DNA of 64,000 bases from Candidula unifasciata (GCA_905116865.2 CAJHNH020000831.1:192795-256794), one strand, 5' to 3'. Positions 9,001-18,660 are shown, counted from the first letter of the stretch. A program made the numbers and translations. The notes: generated by a model from the letters alone, not told the origin.

Positions 9001-11165
9001 AGGTTTATTGCTGCAGATATCACCTGCCTCCATTCATCTCTGTGGTTGGCCTTCTCTTTCCATTTAGTAACATCAAGTGTTTGCAGGTCGGTCTGGATAG
9101 TAACTCTCCATCGTCTTCTTGGTCTGCCTCGTGGTGTATGAACATTCATCTCTCTGGTGTATACAGTTTTTACTTCTCTGTCATCTGACATTCTTTCAAT
9201 ATGCCCCAACTATTTCAGTCTATTAGCTCTCATTATGCCAGTGATCAGTGGTGATTTAAACAGATATGAATTTCGTTGTTGCTTCTCACTCTCCATTCCC
9301 TGCTGTTTGCATCTTTGAGGGGTCCAAAGATTCATCGTAAGACTGTTTTCCAAAACCTGTAATAGGCATCATCTCTTTTAGCTGTGCTCCAAGTTTCAGA
9401 GCCATAAAAAATGACTGATCTTATCAATGTTTTATGAATTTTGATATTGGTGTTGTGAGACAGACACTTTGACTTTAGCAAATGTTGAAGGGCATAGTTT
9501 ACTTTATTTAACTATAATTCAAATTTTGTAATTCAGTTGTTCATAATATCATCTTGATAGCAGTTGCTGTAACTTGTGTAAAATAAAATATCTCTTCTTT
9601 TTTTTTTCATTCCCCTTTAAAAGGGTGGCTGGCACATTTTTCATGTGTGGTTTACAGCTAGGCTGCACTGTCTGCACCTTTTGACCCAATAAATCAAAAA
9701 TAAAACCTTGTTAGTCACCTGTTATGACTAGGGCTGTACCGAATATTCGCTTCCTATTCGCTTCGGGGCCGAATAGTGGACCTATTGACTATTTGGTATT
9801 CGGCCAAATAGTTGCAATCGGGCCGAATGCGAATAGTAGTTACCTTACACCCGCTTTTGCATACACGGCCTTAATACTGACAACATGGAACGATTGGTTT
9901 TGTTGAAAGCTAATGCGGCTTTCATGCATTAACTAAGCTGTAAGTGACAATATCCAAGTTTAGTTACTTGTTATAATACTTAAGATTCTTTCATTTCTAG
10001 TTATTAGTTACCACAGACTGACTAAAGAATGAAAAACATAAAATGTTTTAAATGTTTACTATTCTGTACGAATACTAACTAGACATGGAAAGAATATAAT
10101 CTCCGACCACATCCAAGTCGATAATATGAAAATCAAACGAACGGAAACATATAAGTAGTTGGATGCAAACTCCAACTGCTCCAACATGCTGAGAGAAGAA
10201 ATATAATCTAGAATACAATCTGGAAATAAAGTATACTATGCCCTTCAACATCTGCTAAAGTCAAAGTGTCTGTCTCGCAACACCAAGATCAAAATTTAAA
10301 AAACATGTATAAGTAAAAGTCATTTTATACAGCTCTGAAACTTGAAGCAGAAATAAAAGAGATGAGGCCTTATTACAGGTTTTCGAAAACAGTCTTACGT
10401 CAAATCGTTGGACCCATCAAAGATGCTAACAACGGGGAATGGAGAGTGAGAAGCAACAACGTAACACATATCTGTTAAAAATCACCATTGATCACTGGCA
10501 TCATGAGAGCTAACAGACTAAAATGGTTGGGGCATATTGAAAGAATGTCAGATGATAGAGAAGTAGAAACTGTATACACCTGAGAGAGGAATGGGCGTAA
10601 ACAACGAGGCAGACAAAAAAAGACGTTCGAGAGATAATGTCCAGACCTGCAAACAACTGGTGTCACAAATTGTGAAGAGAAGGCCACCCAGAGAGATGAA
10701 TGGAGACGAGTGATATCTGCAGCAGGAAACCTCAAGGGCTCAGAATGCTAAAGAAGAAGAAGACTATTCTGTGCTATTTTATGTGAAGTAAAAGTTCAGC
10801 GTACATTTGACATTATGAATGTGTTTTTTTTTTTTTTAGATATAATTTAGACACTATTCGTATTCGTCCGAATAGTTGGTCCCGTTATTCGTATTTGGCC
10901 GAATAGTGAAAATCACTATTCGGTACTGTCCTAGTTATGACATTGCTTTTTGAGGGCAGTTGGTCCCACAAATGGGGCCATATACTCCACAAGGGTAAGT
11001 GAAATATATAAATACTGATTAATGAATTGCTATTTTTCTGATCTTATCCGCAGCTCAATATCTAGTAGACAGTTGTCTCTGTTGGATTCTGACAGGCTAC
11101 AAGAGCTGAAGAACACTGGCAGGACAGATCTACCAGAGAGACTTTATTTTAACAAAGGACTGTAA
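1..11165 (+). CDS. Sideroflexin (SFXN family), 3' part of gene, three exons
   Basis: Sideroflexins are multi-pass carriers of the mitochondrial inner membrane; vertebrate SFXN1 moves serine, and SFXN2 is linked to iron and heme metabolism. Only the last about 57 residues are in the window. Coding exons are 1-15 (partial), 4282-4329 and 11054-11165. Joined, they give FSGLILLVTVPAGC, then ALFPQRC, then a variable linker, and finish LPERLYFNKGL before TAA. The hydrophobic stretch followed by ALFPQ-K/R, and the terminal YFNKGL, are family hallmarks. The VPAGC...FPQRC pattern looks nearer to SFXN2 than to SFXN1/3, but the paralog is not settled. Exon joins are phase 2 at both introns with gtaag/gtatg donors and ag acceptors. 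The two introns (4.3 and 6.7 kb) are filled with transposons and a minisatellite. The gene begins upstream of the window and no disabling change is seen in the visible exons. Confidence 0.87.
80..350 (+). mobile_element. R1 SINE with 14-bp target-site duplication
   Basis: The head resembles a tRNA, with an A-box-like ttggccgagggg and a B-box-like ggtcgtgggttcgctccc. A body shared with at least seven other loci here follows (tgagtgggtaccaggt, then tctataaaaatatagatct and cctatatgtcctatacgcc), ending in a tttactttact tail. TACACTTCTTGAGG occurs at 66-79 and again at 351-364 as a perfect target-site duplication. It lies in a sideroflexin intron. Confidence 0.9.
365..777. other. Intronic DNA without recognised feature
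   Basis: AT-rich intron sequence with a short (TA)n run near 463-482. No exon or repeat family recognised. Confidence 0.6.
778..960 (+). mobile_element. Possible tRNA-derived SINE
   Basis: A tRNA-like B box (gctgggtttgatcccagct) follows a locally doubled cctaggcattg stretch. The downstream part has a SINE-like layout. Only one copy was noticed in the window and no target-site duplication was found, so the call is tentative. Confidence 0.4.
961..1769. other. Intronic DNA without recognised feature
   Basis: AT-rich intron with homopolymer T runs and a short inverted pair (tgaccttttg / caaaaggtca) near 1180-1230. No coding exon was found on either strand. Confidence 0.55.
1770..2950 (-). mobile_element. 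Degenerate LINE 3' region, RNase H group (LG)
   Basis: Read on the minus strand, 2947-2705 includes KLERIQNEAMRVILGCTRD, typical of the region after the reverse transcriptase of I/Nimb-like non-LTR elements that carry RNase H. The other end (2040-1773) has a conserved 3' terminus (tgctgaagac ... gtgatatcaa) that recurs at 23870, 45730, 46815, 57085 and 61685. Many stops and frameshifts separate the readable pieces, so this is a dead remnant in a sideroflexin intron. Confidence 0.75.
3052..4038. mobile_element. Foldback DNA transposon with telomere-like arms
   Basis: Long inverted repeats start ggctctactgtcaaatttgg at 3052 and end with the reverse complement at 4038. The pairing continues inward for over 200 bases, and an inner pair (tagatgtgacaattgtgac near 3395, its partner near 3580-3600) extends it. 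The 8-bp target-site duplication TAATATTT lies at 3044-3051 and 4039-4046. Both arms hold TTAGGG/CCCTAA-like runs (about 3300-3390 and 3597-3690) and tandem units with 'gtatgatgatgatagacacc' and 'cctacacgcaacc'. There is no credible transposase; long frames here come from the repeats. An 8-bp duplication is compatible with hAT, P or Merlin-type transposases, but the termini do not identify one. Confidence 0.9.
4047..4281. other. Intron end before sideroflexin exon
   Basis: AT-rich intron sequence ending in a good polypyrimidine tract and acceptor (tgtttcctgtttcag, ag at 4280-4281). Confidence 0.7.
4282..4329 (+). CDS. Sideroflexin penultimate exon
   Basis: A 48-base exon between acceptor tttcag and donor gtatgc. 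It encodes LLVTVPAGCALFPQR with split codons at both ends (A completes Ile, TG begins Cys). It carries the conserved hydrophobic segment plus the ALFPQ motif. Confidence 0.88.
4660..6165 (+). repeat. 33-38 bp minisatellite with higher-order repeats
   Basis: More than 40 tandem units of the form gcatgtatttgtttctttc + ttttgcctt + a variable spacer. Spacer types (gtttgt, gttttg, tctgtgtat, tttttttgtgtg) recur in ordered blocks, and a block of about 550 bp is itself repeated: 4861-5395 matches 5412-5945, including rare variants such as tttttttcttatgcc. Because stop triplets are absent from the unit, frames stay open for 500 codons on several strands and frames. The peptides are low-complexity and overlapping, so this is not a gene. 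It sits in a sideroflexin intron. Confidence 0.93.
6166..6300 (-). mobile_element. Old R3 SINE fragment
   Basis: cattcactggctgtgaattc and ggcagaaagttctgg match the 3' part of the R3 family on the minus strand. It is heavily diverged and truncated. Confidence 0.5.
6301..7040. other. Intronic DNA without recognised feature
   Basis: AT-rich intron sequence. No exon, RNA gene or repeat family recognised. Confidence 0.55.
7045..7970 (+). pseudogene. Decayed Tc1/mariner transposase
   Basis: Fragments in several frames follow the order of a Tc1-type DDE transposase. An N-terminal helix-turn-helix part (VSDQTIQKRLHDVRLW near 7310) is followed by SGGGLMVW near 7590 and by the catalytic-core block IFQQDNARPHSAWL near 7735. 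Several stops and frameshifts separate them. The C-terminal part expected after NIPV is not seen on the + strand; a similar motif (DW...MDAI...MW) reads on the minus strand at 7930-7830, which may reflect a local inversion. Terminal repeats were not found. Confidence 0.75.
7976..9001 (+). pseudogene. LINE reverse transcriptase, 3' half (LA group)
   Basis: A single frame from about 7994 to 9001, broken only by a TGA at 8468-8470. It encodes the C-terminal part of a non-LTR reverse transcriptase: NSGVRQGCVLS near the start, the catalytic FADD block at 8247, TTKTETMMIG, and the thumb region with EFKYLGAIF. The tail GRPRKIWSDGIK is typical of LINE ORF2 ends. The element lacks endonuclease and palm N-terminus, so it is 5'-truncated. 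The single stop implies a relatively young insertion beside the decayed Tc1. Related copies lie at 15440-17345 (minus) and 17700-18660 (plus). Confidence 0.9.
8990..9570 (-). pseudogene. LINE 3' end, LB group
   Basis: Minus-strand translation gives GHIERMSDDREVKTVYTRE, PRGRPRRRWRVTIQTDLQTL and HRDEWRQVISAA, the C-terminal tail of a non-LTR ORF2. It continues upstream as frameshifted remnants towards 9570. The same family recurs at 10068-10762, 30930-31360, 40810-41150 and 54296-54530. Confidence 0.82.
9571..9720. other. Short unassigned intronic stretch
   Basis: T-rich sequence with a ggtggctggcac motif. No family assigned. Confidence 0.4.
9729..10933. mobile_element. Non-autonomous hAT transposon with 8-bp duplication
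   Basis: The ends are inverted: TAGGGCTGTACCGAATA at the left against the reverse complement of cggtactgtccta at the right. The sub-terminal regions are rich in cgaatag/ctattcg palindromes. GTTATGAC is duplicated exactly at 9721-9728 and 10934-10941. Termini and the 8-bp duplication fit the hAT superfamily. No transposase is present. About 695 bp of the interior is a separate nested LINE fragment, so the original element was about 500 bp. It lies in the last sideroflexin intron. Confidence 0.92.
10068..10762 (+). mobile_element. Nested 5'-truncated LINE (LB group)
   Basis: ACTATTCTGT is duplicated at 10058-10067 and 10763-10772. The insert contains the tail of a non-LTR ORF2 in shifted frames (IERMSDDREVETVYT, RDEWRRVISAAGN) and ends in an (AAG)n tail, aagaagaagaag. 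Many stops mean it is dead. It was inserted into the hAT element after that element had landed. Confidence 0.88.
11054..11165 (+). CDS. Sideroflexin last exon and stop
   Basis: The acceptor tatccgcag is followed by C that completes the split Cys codon. The frame runs SISSRQLSLLDSDRLQEL, a short linker, then LPERLYFNKGL and TAA at 11163-11165. The YFNKGL end is the clearest family signature in the window. Confidence 0.92.
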
Positions 11166-11984
11166 GAACTTCAAGGAATCACTCTCCATCATTGAAGGCT
11201 TCTTTCTGTGGGTTTATTGGTAGTTTAGCTAGGCTGTGTTGTACGTTAGATTGGTAGCATTGTTAATCCACACAGAGGAAGTAACTGAGCTCATTAGATG
11301 CATGTAGCCAAGGCATGGCAGCTGTTGACCAGCAGGAGACTTTTTTACGCAGTTTTAGATTTGTTTACTGTTTGAAGTGCAATGATCTGACAATCAACAC
11401 TGTATTGGTGTTGTTATCAGTTCTCCACCTTTCTAGACACTGTTATACTGCACAATTTGAAAGGCAAAAGAATCAAAACCTATAGTGATGGCGATTGTGA
11501 CTAGCAAGACCCGTTCATGTGAAGACATTTCTTCCCAGACTAGAACATGTACAACTAGAACATATGATTTCAAGATCATTGTCGTCATGGCATGTGATTA
11601 ATGTGTTTTTTCTGTACATATATTTGTTATTGTTTGTCATCTTATATACAACCTAAATTTTGGCACTAACCTTGTTGATTGTAATTTTGTTTTTTAAAGT
11701 ATTCAGTGATATATATTATCAAACACATTGTGCTTAAATATTAATTTAGATTGAAAAGTTTTTCTGTGAGCTGGATGACTGTACAGCCAGACAATAGTGT
11801 TATACTGTGCTATATGGAGGCATGGGAGTTGCAGCCCGTGGTGATGGTGATTGTGACTAGCAAGACCCGCTCATGTTAAGTAGCATTTTCCACAATTAGA
11901 CAGGAATATTTTTCACCATAGCATGTATTTATTTATTTCTTCTTTACACATGTTTGTAATTTGGGGAGGGGGAAGGGTTACTCA
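11166..11984 (+). other. Sideroflexin 3' UTR and flank
   Basis: AT-rich sequence after the stop. It contains two copies, about 355 bp apart, of a 35-base segment (gattgtgactagcaagaccc, near 11485-11520 and 11841-11876). No canonical AATAAA was noticed before the next SINE, so the transcript end is not defined; the first noticed is at 12876. Confidence 0.5.
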
Positions 11985-12250
11985 TAGTTATAGGAGGCAC
12001 CATTGTGTAGTGACTAGATGCTTGCCTGTGGATCTGAAGGCCATGGGTCAAAACGGAATAAAGTTGGTTGGACTATTTTTCATAAATTACCTTGGCTCCA
12101 AGGTCACCCAAGGATACAGGTAAAGTCCTAGGAAGTAAAGATGGCTTTTGTGATGTTGACCACATCCCCAGTGAGTGCTGATTGGTCTGAAAATATAGGT
12201 CTAGCCCTATATACCCAGTGCACTGAAAGGTATGAAAGAAAAGTCCATTA
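11985..12250 (+). mobile_element. R1 SINE, diverged
   Basis: ggaggcaccattgtgtagtg with aaggtcacccaaggatacag, then gattggtctgaaaatatagg and ctagccctatatacc follow the R1 order from head to tail. No clear target duplication. Confidence 0.75.
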
Positions 12251-12660
12251 CTTTACTTACTGTTAACTCTAAAGGGCATAGGCCAGATTATATTATCCAG
12301 ATTTCCAACAACCATACCAGCTAAAAGTAAGTAAAGGATCTCTTATCACACCATAAGGCATTTTGGTAGGATATTTGCTTCCAGCTTGTATTTTTATTTA
12401 GATCAGATGGCACTACGGTGATTTGGTCAACAGCAGCGAGTGACCTTTACTTTCCAAGAATCTGTGCCTTCCATTTTAGCGTAGATCATCATAGGAGTCC
12501 AGGCCAGTGAAAGAAATCCCGCTTTGAAAGAGATTTAAACACATGACAGCCGCGCTGGCAGACAATCGTGCTTACCTTGGTTGCCAAGAGTCAGAAGTAG
12601 GGAAGGGATGACAGTCCATTCATGAAGAGATGGAACTGATGTTTAACAAAATATTATTAT
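12251..12660. other. Intergenic, possible old SINE remnant
   Basis: A tRNA-like reverse B box (aagagatttaaacacatgac) near 12530 suggests a worn SINE. Nothing else recognised. Confidence 0.35.
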
Positions 12661-12665
12661 TATTA

Positions 12666-12871
12666 TCCTACCCCAAACAGGGGAAATCCACAGGTCACTG
12701 GACAGTCTAACATTTCAGGGGGTGGTAGATAGGCTGCACTCTCTTAAGGGACGTAGGTGGGTTGGGATCAGGGCCAGTTCTAGATGTTTTAGGGTCGTTA
12801 AAAGCATCAGAAAGCCAGGAAACCCAGTCTTACCACCCTCTAAAATGTTGGACTGTCCTCTGGGGGTAGGA
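12666..12871. mobile_element. 206-bp MITE with TA duplication
   Basis: Imperfect terminal inverted repeats begin tcctacccc and end ggggtagga, with a longer internal match (gacagtctaacatttcaggg / ccctctaaaatgttggactg). TA flanks both sides (12664-12665, 12872-12873), as for the Tc1/mariner superfamily. Confidence 0.75.
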
Positions 12872-12879
12872 TATTAATA

Positions 12880-13570
12880 AAGCACCCAAAATGTTTATTG
12901 AACTAAGCTTCCAGTAATGATGAAAGCTGGGGATGTTTGCTGAACTGTCAATTCTAAGTTTCTAAGATCTTGTCTGTCGGGGCATCCTGAACTGTTTAAT
13001 GTAAGATGTTTATTGAAGTGTTTAATATAAGCTTCTAAGACCTTTCATAGTTATATTTGGCATGATGTTAGCTTAACTGTTTCATGTAAGCTTCTAAGAT
13101 CTTACCTGTTGATGTTTGACAATATGTTTAATAAACTTCATTGCAATGTTTCTCCATTGTATATTTTAATTAAAAAAGACACAAACAGCAGATTGCATCA
13201 TTTACTATTTGGCATATTTCGCTGTATCGCATCAGGTGCATACTACTTTGTAAACAAAAAGACATGATTCTGACATTGCAGCTGCCTTGGTAAAACAGGC
13301 AGTTGGGTTTGACTGTTGTGGAATTTGTACTTCAGTTATAAATGATTCACTTCATGTATGTAATTGTTACTGTAGTATGCACCTGACGAAATGCAGCGCA
13401 ATATTGCAGGCAATAAATTGTGCAATCTATGGTTTAATGAACTGTTTTTAAGCTTGTTTTGGATACTGGTTGTGTTTGATAAGATGTTTGTTAAACCGTT
13501 TAATGTTTACTTCTAAGATCCTACCTGGTGATGTTTTTGACGAAGATGTTAACTGAACTGTTTAACCCTG
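12880..13570. repeat. Degenerate tandem repeat split by an inverted-repeat element
   Basis: Five to six loose copies of aactgtttaatgtaagcttc, taagatcttacctg and tgatgtttg appear on both sides of an inverted-repeat element at 13190-13428. Confidence 0.6.
13190..13428. mobile_element. 239-bp MITE-like inverted-repeat element
   Basis: agattgcatcatttac at the left pairs with the end tgcaatct. The arms contain cgcatcaggtgcatactac and its partner gtatgcacctgacg. It interrupts the surrounding tandem repeat. Target duplication not clear. Confidence 0.65.
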
Positions 13571-14110
13571 TCACCCTAAGAAAGCTGGTTTTCTGATTTA
13601 GGTAGGTTTTTTATGACGTGACGTCTTTGGACAGTGGTCACTACACCTCTGTAACAGCTTTGGTACTGGTTGTAAAGGCATCGTATGTAGATATGTTAGG
13701 TACAAATATACCCCCCATCCCCCCAGAAAAATTTTTTGTGATATTTTATGGGGTGAAAACATAAATTTTTGTCAACATCATGTCATAATAAATGTATGTG
13801 ATCTCACTTTGCTCACTGATCTCAACAAAACTATAATTTACTTGGTCAAAGGGAAACAAAGCAGTTATTTCTTTGCACTATTTGTTTGTAGTGATTACTT
13901 CCCTTTATGTTAAACAAAACAAAAATCACTTTTGCATGGACAGTGACCTCAAATATGTAAAATCCATCTATTAGTGACCTAGGGGTGGGGGAGGGTTCGT
14001 GAGGACAGAGTAGCTAGAAAGGTCACCTCTCTGTTCTATGTTCATAGGTTTCAACTCTGGATTTTTATTTAAAAAACTGAGACTAAGTCTAAAAATCTCC
14101 TCTTCTCCTC
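13571..14110. other. Intergenic, nothing recognised
   Basis: AT-rich unique-looking sequence. No exon or repeat family identified. Confidence 0.5.
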
Positions 14111-14114
14111 TCGT

Positions 14115-14230
14115 TTCTGAGGGTAGGGTTTCCCACATGTTAACCACACCACCAATCAAGTGCCGATTGGTCTATAAAATATAGGTCTAGCCCTATATGC
14201 CTAAAGGCGTAATGGGTCCGTTACTTTATT
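14115..14230 (+). mobile_element. R1 SINE, 3' part
   Basis: taaccacaccaccaatcaag, gattggtctataaaatatag and ctagccctatatgcc match the 3' half of R1. The head is missing. Confidence 0.75.
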
Positions 14231-14829
14231 TTACTTTTACTTCTATATAACTACTTCTCTAGGGCTCAGCTGCACACTTTGATTGCTTATTCTGTAACCA
14301 TGTTTCTGTGCCATATGATGGGACAAAGTACACACAACACTGACATGTTTATTAATATTTTGACCATCTCTGAAGATGTTAATTTATCTCTTATGTGACT
14401 GAGTATGCAGAATTATTGTATGTTGACTGAAAGTGAAAAACTAGTGTGTGTGTGTTTTTTCATGTTGCGTGCGTGGAATTAATTGTGTACCTCATTGATC
14501 TCATTTTGTAAGCACCTTCTTTACTTTTTTTTTTTTTTTTTTATGGCTTATATGTTCATTTTTTACATTTTATGGGTACAAATATCTTTTCACTTTCATG
14601 ATTGTGTTGCTGCATTTACTCAAGTTGTTCTATGATATTTTGCTATAACAGCTTTTAATTGTAAATCTTTGAAAGTTTAATGAAAATACTCCTTTATTGA
14701 ATGTTAAATTACCATTGTAAGTATATTTGTTTAATCTAAATGCTAGATGTACAACCAGAATTTTAGTAACAACCATAATGTTTTTATAGTACTAATTTAT
14801 ATTCCAGAAATTGTTTACACCATGAAATA
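14231..14829. other. Intergenic, nothing recognised
   Basis: AT-rich with an 18-base T run near 14527. No feature identified. Confidence 0.5.
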
Positions 14830-14942
14830 CAAGGTCCGACAATTAAGTAATGAGACTAATTCCATAAAAATTAAAAAATCATGTATGACATGTTTGTCTT
14901 GGTCGTAATAAAATCAGTCTCATTACCTTATTGTCGGACTTG
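14830..14942. mobile_element. 113-bp mariner MITE
   Basis: Nearly the whole element is an inverted repeat. The left end caaggtccgacaattaagta and gagact match the reverse complement of the right end. TA duplications lie at 14828-14829 and 14943-14944. The GTCCGACAATTAAGTAATGA type of terminus is mariner-like. A partial relative is at 59205-59265. Confidence 0.85.
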
Positions 14943-14944
14943 TA

Positions 14945-15224
14945 TTGTCAACTTTTTTCCCATGCATACATAGATCTGCCAGCTTTTGTTAACACCTCTT
15001 TTTTTCCCATTCAGATAATTATTAAGTTGTTTTATTACTGTACTCAGCATAATTATGTTTCTATATTAAACATTATAGATCTGATACTCTTGTATTTGAG
15101 TGTTGTCTGTACTTTTGTCTGTACCTGGGAGAATGCACTGAGTGCAGTGAGGTCAATTTTTGAGTCATTTGTCCGTTTATTTGGCAAGAAGAAACAGCAC
15201 AGGCCCATTTTCCACGCCATCAGT
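14945..15224. other. Intergenic, nothing recognised
   Basis: A frame of about 117 codons is open here but shows no domain and runs into a SINE, so it was not called. Confidence 0.5.
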
Positions 15225-15435
15225 CATGTTGGGCATAAAAGGCCTATATGTTGTAGACCAAAAGACACTAGCTGGGCGATATAGTCAACATCACGCTGGT
15301 TGCCTTTACTTTCCATGATTTTACTGGGTTATCCTTTTAAGGCAGATAGAATCCTCGCATGCACAGTCATGGCGATGGCACTAACCATGCAGCCGTAAAT
15401 CCTCTGGCTCAAAGACTCCCCAGCCTACCCCGCAA
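15225..15435 (-). mobile_element. R1 SINE joined to R5-like repeat
   Basis: Minus strand: the R1 tail and body (gggcataaaaggcctatatg, gtagaccaaaagacactagc, gcctttactttcc) occupy 15225-15345. An R5-like block (catgcacagtcatggcgatg) follows to 15435. Boundaries are approximate. Confidence 0.6.
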
Positions 15436-15439
15436 AAGT

Positions 15440-17345
15440 GGTATTATCATCATCATCATAAAACACTTATGCCATTTAGTTTCATGGGGAGGAATAATTT
15501 GTGATCCAGTGCACGTTGGCTGCCACTGGCTATTGTCATGCCGTGAAGGCGTAGAGTGCCTTTAATGTCGTCGATCCATATTTTCCGCAGCCGCCCTCTT
15601 GCTCTTGTAGCTGATCTTCAGAGATGTAGTGCTAATGATGGTATTTGATCTTACAGCATTCTAACAAGATGGCCAAACCACTTAATCTGCTGTTTCTCGA
15701 TGAATCTAGTACAAGGTGTCGTTCCCACAATTTGCCTGATAGTTTCATTATTCACTCCATCTCGGATGGTTAGGTTGGCTGCTTTTCTCAGGCACTTCAT
15801 CTTGCAGGTGGTGATTTTGCGTATATGGGCTTTAGATAGTGTCCATGTTTAGCACTGGTAGCTTAATGTTGGAATGAATATGCTATTAATAATCTGTCTG
15901 TTTGCACTCATAGTTATGCTTGGTGACAATTGGTATATAAGTGCACTTGCTTTCTGGCATCTGGTTTCTATTTCTCTGTCAATTCTACCATCTTCTGTGA
16001 TCATACTTCCTGAATATTTAAACTCCCTAACTTGATTCAGAGCAGAAACATTCAGCTGTATGTGTAGTGGGGCAGGGGTTCTACTAACTTACATTATTTC
16101 GGTTTTGTTTACATTGATCTTCATGTTGTATTTACTGCATGCTGAGTTTAAACTCTGTTAAAGGTGGTCTTGCAGTCTATCTTCTTCAGGGTAGAACAAG
16201 CATTCGTCAGCAAATAGTAGTTTGTTTAATGTGGGGAAACAGATGTGTGTACTTCATCATAATAAAATATACATTGATTTTGGCATGTGGTGCTGGAGTG
16301 TCTGTTTACCTACCTCCCCGGGCAGCAGCTAGAAATGCCCTGTGGGCAGTTCTAAAGGAAATATGGGTTGTTTTCTGCCTTCCCCTTTAACACGTAGCTA
16401 AGGTGGGCTCACAGTGTGCTCATTCCCCGCCACCAGATTGCCTGCAGGTTTCGCTGAGCCTCTTCATGGCTCTAAGCATGGTGAGTTGGGGCAACTGGAT
16501 CGCACTCTGAGTCTTCTTCATAGGGTATTTTAGAGCAAGCACTCTTCCGTCGTCATATATTTTTTTCTCAAACATGAGTCCCACACGGCCCTGTTCGTTA
16601 CTTGAACAATGGATCAAAAAACTGGGTACTCCTCCCACAACGCTTCAACATATCTTCTTCAATACTTAAATGGATGTATTCCTCCCTACTGCGCCTAGCT
16701 TAACGTCTAAAACATTGCTATCCTTCGTGCAATAACGGCACAAGTTGATGATGGGGGCCTAAATGTTGTTACTACAGTACATAACCTCTTGACGCTCCCA
16801 TTTTTCGCAGTGAATAATTTGGGACCGGTATTCGAAAGTGTGCTTGTTTCTATTCCTAAGACTGTTCAGCACACCTCTGGCTCCTTCCTCCCACAGGGGG
16901 CAACTTGGTGCACCGTGTCTTTAGTCCATTGTGTTTGGCTGTCTATAAACTACCTCGAGGCTGTGTTAAATAAAAGCGGGGAGAGCACACATCCCTGTCT
17001 CACACCTCTGTTGACTGTGAACATATCTGATATGTCTTCTTGTGTTCTTATTGCATTTTGGCTTGTGTGGTACATGGCTATGATGTTCTCTAGTAACTGT
17101 CCTTGTACCCTGTAGTTCTCAAGAATAGACCACAGTTTGTTTCTATCCAATCTATCAAAAGCATTTTCCTGATCTGCAAACACAATATTCTGTTTAGTAT
17201 TATACTCAATGGCTTTCTCACACACTTGCCTCAGAGTGAATGATGCATCTGTGCATCCTCTGCCTTTTTTGAAACCGAATTGTGATGCACTCAGCTGTTG
17301 TTCAGCTATGGGTCTAACTCTCTGCTCTAGTAAGAGAGTGGTATA
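15440..17345 (-). pseudogene. LINE reverse transcriptase (LA group), interrupted
   Basis: Minus strand, 5' to 3'. The palm (FADQENAFDRLDR, then NRGVRQGCVLSPLLF at 17225-16965) comes first. After a break of about 740 bp of unrelated sequence (about 16970-16235) the frame resumes with a FADE catalytic block, KMKCLRKAANLTIRDGVN and RARGRLRKIWIDDIK at 15600. Frameshifts and stops are common, so the element is inactive. It is the longest reverse-transcriptase remnant here. Confidence 0.83.
16235..16970. other. Unidentified insert within the LINE
   Basis: About 740 bp that is not part of the reverse transcriptase and interrupts it. No inverted ends, tail or perfect target duplication was found. 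Minus-strand frames are short and unrecognised. Confidence 0.5.
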
Positions 17346-17504
17346 ATAAAGACAGTAATTGGCGGTACCCTGTTAAGGCTGGGTTGACCCGGGAGCCAAG
17401 ATCATTTTTTGACAACATCTGGCTGCGTTAGGACCTGAACCGAGGAACTTGGGATCCGCAGGCTGCTACACCACGGTGGATCCATATCAGTTTGTTACAT
17501 TCAT

Positions 17505-17680
17505 ATGTCACTTGGCTCCCATGTCGACCCAGCCTTGAGTGGGTACCAGGTACGGTCCTGGGAAGTAAAGGCGGTCGGTGTAATGCTGAACACATCACCC
17601 ACCAAGTGCCCTTTGGTATAGCCTTATATACTCACTACGCTTAGTGGCGTGGTAAAGGTTTCTATACTTTTACTATGTGC
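17505..17680 (+). mobile_element. R1 SINE
   Basis: cccatgtcgacccagccttg, agtgggtaccaggtacggtc and catcacccaccaagtgccc match R1 strongly. The 3' tail is slightly worn and the tRNA head is unclear. Confidence 0.8.
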
Positions 17681-17699
17681 ATTAATATATCACAGATGA

Positions 17700-18660
17700 A
17701 TGTGTGATGAATGAACCAAGAACAAATGTAACAAAAGCGAAGCAAATAACGACAACTGCAGATAAAAATGTGTTTTAAAACATTTGGCCCACTGAATTAA
17801 TTATAAGAGAGATTTACACAGATAATCTTAAGAGCTGGCCTCACAGACTGGTTCCCAGTAACATCAGGAGTAAGGCAAAGGGTGTGTTCTTTCACCTTTA
17901 CTTTTTATAATATTCATAGACAATTAAAAAAAAAAAAAATAGACATAACACCACCAGATGTCGGAAAATAAGAGGACTTCAATACCGGCTCTTTGCAGGC
18001 GATCGATGTATATTTCACAGTGTAAGTAAACAGCTGCAGGACCATAAAAACCAACTACAAAACAGTTGCCTTATACATCACATCGACGTAAAGATCAAAG
18101 TCTGAAACAATCGCAAGGAAGCATCTTTACACACAATGGTAAAATAGAGAGATAGAAACGAGAATGCAATAAGCTAACAATGTCACGTACCAACTTTCTC
18201 CAATTTTAAAACACCTTGCTATCCCAGTAGAACAAAAAGACAAATTATAAGTTCAATATTTATACCGACTGTAGACTGCCAATGTCAGACTTGGACATTG
18301 ACAAAAGAACACACAAAAAACTAACCACCTGTGAGATGCGATATTTGAGAATGGCTGTTAATAAAACCAGAAAAGATCGAGCGAGAAACGACGTGATCAC
18401 AAGAACTGTTGGAATAACACTCATCGTCAAATTTATTGTGGAAAAAAAATGAAATAGTTTGGCCATCTTCTGATAATGAAATCAACGATGCCAGCAGCAA
18501 GAGAGTACAATCTGAAAATCATAACATCAAGAGGCAGGGGAAGACCGAAAAGACAAAAGATCGAAGGAGTCACTGACATCCTGAGACTGCACAAAATCAC
18601 GGCATATCAAGCGACTGAGGGCGCCCTGGATCGGCTGCCGATCGTATGATGAACTGCGAC
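17700..18660 (+). pseudogene. LINE reverse transcriptase 3' half (LA group), heavily decayed
   Basis: Pieces in all + frames align in order with the LA copy at 7976: a FAGD block in place of FADD near 17990, FIPTVDCQCQTWTLTKEH near 18260, a GRPRK-like tail near 18540, and ALDRLPI near 18630. It ends in (AAAG)n. Many stops and frameshifts. Confidence 0.75.

Noticed and set aside
14931..15284. 117-codon plus-strand frame
   Set aside because: Starts at the edge of a mariner MITE, ends inside a reversed SINE and shows no domain.
16235..16970. Separate gene in the LINE interruption
   Set aside because: Minus-strand frames are under 75 codons and unrecognised. No splice pattern.
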